NCBI GenBank assembly: GCA_022497155.1
Contig: MU385820.1
Location: 1 to 12,283 of the forward strand
Direction of reading: 5' to 3'
Source: Whalleya microplaca
Taxonomy: Eukaryota; Ascomycota; Sordariomycetes; Xylariales; Xylariaceae
DNA length: 12,283 nt
A program made the position numbers and the translations under genes. Below are positions 8,688-12,283 of this stretch, in pieces; positions within the stretch are counted from its first letter, which is position 1; each line of letters starts with the position of its first letter. The notes below the pieces were generated by a model that worked only from the letters and a program-made list of their open reading frames with translations, had not been told where the DNA came from and did not search any database.

Positions 8688-9687
8688 TTTAGATTGCGAT
8701 AGCTATAACGATATCTTAATATATAAAAAGTAAGGTTTAAGGTATAATATTATAGCGATAGGCTAATATAAAACTGTAAAAAAACTGAACTAATTAATTA
8801 AAAACGATAAAAAGTAAGGGGAAAAAGTTAATTAATAATTAGATAAGAATTATTAATAAATTGGTATAAAAAAAACTTTTTTACGTTAGGTTTTAGTTTG
8901 TAATAAATAAAGGTAAATTAGAAAGTCCTTTTTATTTTTAATTAGTTATTTAAATTTATAATAGGCTAAATATTAAATATAATAAAGTATTTAGATTATT
9001 ATTGCTGATTTTTAAAAATCGGCTTGTTTAATTTAGCTTTAATACGTTTTTTAGGCTGTTTATTATATCCTTTATTTATTTTATTTTTATATTTTATATT
9101 TTTTTTTAATAATTACTAACCTAATTATTTATTTTCTGTTTTTATTTTATAGTATTTATTTAATTAATTATTCGTAATTATATCGTAAAACTTATTATCG
9201 TATAGGGGGCAAAAAAGAGAAAAAGGAACTTTTCCTATTAAGCCTTTACGTAAGTCGTTTATTCTTTTTTTCTTTATAAAAGGTCCTGTATTTAGGAATT
9301 AAATCTTTCGTTATAATAATATTAATCGAGAGCTAAGTAATTTTGAACGTTTTTATTAGGTTATAATAATTTATTAAAATTTAATAAATATTTAAAACAA
9401 AACGCGTATCGGTAATTTTTTTTTTAAAACTCGTAAAGTAGGTATTAAACTTCTACTATTTAATCGAATTAAATTTTATTAAAATAACTTTAATTTCTGT
9501 AATTTTTTTTTCGACTTTTTTATTCCGTTTTATTTTATTATCGCTTCTTTTTTAAAGTAGGTAAATCGGTTATATAAATAGTTAGAGACTTTTATCGTTT
9601 CTTTTTTTCTATCGATTTATACCTTAGCGTTAAGCTTTTTTCGCGTTCTAAGTCTGCCGTTTCTAAGCAATCGAAAATTTTTAATTT

Positions 9688-11567
9688 AATAGTAAAAAAC
9701 GTTAATTGTATTTCTGATTTTTATTTTAGCATTAAATTTAGTCGCTTTAATTTAAAGATTAGTAAAAATAAGCTATTTTTATTCTGGAAAAATAATATAA
9801 GCCGCTACTTTTTAAAAGCTAATATAATAGATAAGTTTATCCGGGTAAGTTTTTTTCCTATCTAATATATATAATTTCTGCTAATTAATATAAAATAATT
9901 CGACTAATAAAAATTGGACTTTTTAATAGTTTTAGGAAAAGCCGGTATTATATTTAGAAATTTACGGTATTAAAGTTTTATCGTAAAAGTTAAATATAAA
10001 AGCCTGCCTTAAAATATATTAAGTATTTTAAAGTAACGAAATATCTTTTCGATTAACGATATTTTTTTTTGTCGAAATTTACGAAACTAACCCTATTAGT
10101 AATTTAATATTTCGTTTAATCGAAAATTGCCGTATATAATTTAAAGTTTTTATTTAAAAATATAATATTTATAATAAAGTTTTTTACCGGTTTTACGAAA
10201 ATCGATTTATTAGTTTTAAGGACGGGCGCTATAATGGGATATGGCTATTTTATAAATATCGATTAATAAAAAGCTGGTTCGGGAGTTCGTATAAAAATTA
10301 TATAGTCGGTATTTAAATAAATAAATATTTGTTCCGGGATAAGAAATATATATATTTAAAAGCTTATCGATCGAAAAATCTTTTTTTTAATAGCGATATT
10401 AATTACGATAATTCTGCTTTAATAAGTCGTTTTTAAAGTAATATATATTTGGGCTAAATTATTAAGGAAATCTGTTCTTTTTTGCCGAGGTTATAAGCGG
10501 CTTTATTTATAGCTTATAATGGTTTTTTTTATTTAATTAATTAGTTATATATTAAAATTTGCGTTTATATTCTTTAATTTAAGCTTTTTTTTTTATTACT
10601 TTTTTATATTTATTATAACTTTATAAAACTTTATTTCTATAAAATATTAATTTATATAAAACGTAAAGAAAAATAATTTAATTTGTTAGTATTATTTTTT
10701 TAATACTCGATTATAGGTTTTTCGTTCCGCTAATAATATTTTAGGTAGTTTGATTTTAATTGTTTTTTTAAGTGTTTTATCTCCTATAATTTTTTAATTT
10801 TTATTAGGTTCGACCTTTTTAATCTAGCTATAAGTTACCGGGTTTTTTTATATATTCTTATTTTAATATATCGTATTATTATTTATTAGTTTAATATTTT
10901 TATAATTATTTCTTACTTTATTATAGCTACTTAACTAATAGTTATTATAAAGCTTACTAGATTTTTAATACTTTTTTATATCTCGAATAAATCCTTTTAG
11001 CTAATTAAAAGAAAATATTCTTTATAATATTACCCCGTTTAATTTTTTAAGGAAAAATTTATTTTATTTTTGTTTTTTTATAACTCGATAGGGCTTAGTT
11101 TATTTATATTTTAGTTTTTTATTTTTAAATATATCGATATTTTATGTTATATTATAAAATAAGATTAGGCTGCCTTATTTTAATAGTTCTAACTGTTTTT
11201 TTAAGAGGTATTGTCGATTATTTCGTTCCGCCGCTTTTTTTCGTTTCTTTATTAAAATCTATATTACTTTCGCGACATCTTTATTTTATTATTTAAATAT
11301 TCTTACCTTTTTAATAATAAGATTTTCTTTATTACAAATATTTAACTAATTAAGGACTTATTAAAATAGTAAGACTGTTTCGATCGGCATAATAGGTTTT
11401 TTATTATAAACTAGTTCGTATAATATAAATTTATGTTTTTATATAAACGTTCGATTAGCTTAAAATATAGTTTTAAGTTTTTTAACCTATAATTTGCTAA
11501 TTTTTTCCGTTATATATATAAGGGATTTTATAATCGGTCGATAGCTTATTTTTACTTATTTTTATAT
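9688..11567 (-). mobile_element. Second Gypsy fragment (5'-truncated), RIP-mutated
   Basis: This is a direct repeat of 380-2266. On the minus strand it begins at 11567 with the catalytic-Glu region of integrase (SYRPIIKSLIYIT at about 11545-11505). It then runs through the rest of integrase with ELDG at about 11048-11026, the basic tail (PVTYS at about 10840) and the unassigned 3' region. Gag, protease, RT, RNase H and the first half of integrase are absent: the homology stops exactly where X begins at 11568. At the other end it stops at 9688, where the left copy meets X. The two copies have accumulated different transitions, so RIP acted on each. Confidence 0.85.
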
Positions 11568-11868
11568 TGTAATGGGGCAGGGGATTACGGGTATTAACAG
11601 CAGCTTAGGAGCCACTAAAAGCCCCCTAAAGCCACGTCACAGGGCACTCCACAGGGCACTCCACAGGGCACTTTACAGGGCAATTTACAGTGGATCACAT
11701 ACTTGTATTTAGCTGACCTTTTCCCTTACATCTCCTTCACTTTTTTAATAACAGATATTACTAGATAGTCAGATAGTCACACACACACATAGCTCTGGCA
11801 GCTAATATACACTTATTTTTGACTTGATATCTCACTTTCGATTCACCCTGACACCTTGTCCCAAGACA
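11568..11868. mobile_element. LTR-like repeat X, right copy (301 bp)
   Basis: It has the same orientation and ends as 46-379 (TGTAATGGGGCAGGGG...CCAAGACA). It is shorter because the internal tandem array has about four units instead of seven. It is less RIP-mutated than the left copy in the tandem array, but has its own transitions elsewhere (CCCCTAAAGCC against CCCCTGGAGCC; ACACCTTGTCC against ACACCCTGTCC). The left flank is the truncated integrase (TATAT) and the right flank is unique DNA (TTTGG). No target-site duplication is seen, either across this copy alone or between the outer flanks of the X pair. The short reading frame at 11824-12057 straddles its right edge and is not gene-like. 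Confidence 0.75.
11637..11683. repeat. 11-12 bp tandem repeat inside right X (about 4 units)
   Basis: There are four well-preserved units: TCACAGGGCAC, TCCACAGGGCAC (twice) and TTTACAGGGCAA. They are nearly identical, so this copy probably shows the unmutated unit better than the left X does. Confidence 0.8.
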
Positions 11869-12166
11869 TTTGGCTCCCCCGGACAGGCCTTAACTTCCTT
11901 GCTTTCTAATCAATCGAGCAAAACAGTCCTTTTTTATACCACAAGTTACGGAGGCACAGAATTCACTAGCAATAGCTACTTGAAATATATCTACTGTCGA
12001 GCTCACTTTATCTTCATCCGACAAATCGCACGCGGATCATTTCATTTCGTCCGATAGCCACCTGTCTCCCATACAAATCGAACCAAGCTATATGATCGAT
12101 AGCTAGCTACTCCATCTATATCATATCCACGTCACTTGTCACCCACGATTTACGAATTTTCTTTTT
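11869..12166. other. Ordinary-composition flank, no gene seen
   Basis: The change from RIP-mutated to normal DNA is complete at the edge of X: CpA, TpG and GC-rich words (CTCCCCCGGACAGGCC) return at once. I see no convincing coding frame, RNA gene or repeat in these 298 bases. They contain the overlapping palindromic words ATCGAT and TAGCTAGCTA around 12095-12110, with no known role. If the minus-strand frame ending at 12167 is real, this stretch is its 3' side. Confidence 0.5.
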
Positions 12167-12283
12167 TTATACAGGACACCAGGAACATAGAGCGCGATGA
12201 CACCAGAGACACCAGACCGTATGTTTTTGCATACAAACCTGTCCATTTTTACATGGGCAACGGTGACAAGCTGATTGTGCTGT
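12167..12283 (-). CDS. Partial Cys-rich zinc-ribbon-like C-terminus
   Basis: The minus strand is open from the window edge to a TAA at 12167-12169, giving 38 codons of a protein whose start lies outside the window. Cysteines fall in a regular pattern: CHRCPC, then C six residues later, then VWCLWCHRALCSWC just before the end. The 'WCxxC-x4-CxxC' layout close to the C-terminus resembles the zinc ribbon that ends many PiggyBac-family (DDE_Tnp_1_7) transposases. That is an inference from spacing alone; other Cys-rich proteins are possible. The opposite strand is also open here (12103-12283) behind a possible 3' splice site (TTTTTTTATACAG, to 12174), but its translation shows no recognisable motif. 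Confidence 0.35.
   Translation of the reverse strand, partial: TAQSACHRCPCKNGQVCMQKHTVWCLWCHRALCSWCPV

Larger units (their letters stand above)
6849..9687. other. AT-rich RIP-mutated DNA, no gene identified
   Basis: About 2.8 kb with RIP-like composition throughout, apart from a few milder patches (about 6849-6960, 7500-7560 and 8470-8690). I find no reverse transcriptase, integrase, transposase or RNA gene here. A minus-strand frame at about 9600-8995 can be read as lysine-rich protein, but its stop density equals chance. The stretch is probably the remains of one or more further transposons. The inverted repeat at 7826-7933 and the frame at 8473-8687 are listed separately. Confidence 0.6.

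Noticed and set aside
8995..9600. Minus-strand lysine-rich frame that looked like a Gag or other protein
   Set aside because: The number of in-frame TAA and TAG codons is what random DNA of this composition would give. TGA is rare everywhere because RIP removes TpG, so its absence is not evidence of coding.
46..11868. A single LTR retrotransposon with X as both LTRs
   Set aside because: There is no target-site duplication, no primer site or polypurine tract. X is much less mutated than the interior, and the interior contains one nearly whole and one truncated Gypsy copy. Not fully excluded if recombination removed the evidence.
11824..12057. 77-codon ATG-started reading frame on the plus strand
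   Set aside because: It starts inside X and runs into unrelated flank. It has no motif or codon signal, and its length is expected by chance once RIP composition ends.
12103..12283. Plus-strand exon following a 3' splice site at 12174
   Set aside because: The acceptor-like TTTTTTTATACAG and the open frame are weak evidence, and the minus strand gives a clearer Cys-patterned product over the same bases.
1..12283. tRNA, rRNA, CRISPR array or bacterial-type operon
   Set aside because: No cloverleaf-like or rRNA-like conserved words, no regularly spaced repeats with unique spacers, and no ribosome-binding-site and gene pairs were seen.

Overview
The window looks like a piece of a filamentous ascomycete (Pezizomycotina) genome. 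About 11.2 kb (380-11567) is extremely AT-rich and saturated with TpA. It is nearly devoid of CpA and TpG, and stop codons fill all six frames. Its repeated parts differ from each other almost only by C/T and G/A transitions. This is the signature of repeat-induced point mutation (RIP) acting on transposons. I see no intact protein-coding gene inside the block. The organism call is an inference from the RIP signature and the retroelement type; no species can be named.

Layout: (1) 1-45, a short non-RIP flank with a near-perfect hairpin. (2) 46-379, an LTR-like repeat 'X' (TGTAATGG...CAAGACA). (3) 380-6820, a RIP-degenerated Ty3/Gypsy retrotransposon on the minus strand. Its reverse transcriptase, RNase H and integrase can still be read through many C-to-T and G-to-A changes; protease and Gag are only suspected. 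(4) 6821-6848, an inverted copy of the end of X, marking the upstream edge of that element. (5) 6849-9687, AT-rich DNA without an assignable gene, holding a TA-flanked inverted repeat and a less mutated lysine-rich reading frame. (6) 9688-11567, a second minus-strand Gypsy fragment, a direct repeat of 380-2266 that starts inside the integrase core. (7) 11568-11868, the second copy of X in the same orientation. (8) 11869-12283, normal-composition DNA; its last 117 bases encode a cysteine-rich tail on the minus strand.

The block looks at first like one long LTR element (X ... X), but the evidence is against that. No target-site duplication flanks the X pair. No primer-binding site or polypurine tract lies next to either X. 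Both X copies are much less RIP-mutated than the DNA between them. The second X cuts the second Gypsy copy in mid-integrase. The better reading is a nested or recombined cluster: old, RIP-killed Gypsy copies edged by younger, lightly mutated X units, with sharp borders to ordinary DNA on both sides.
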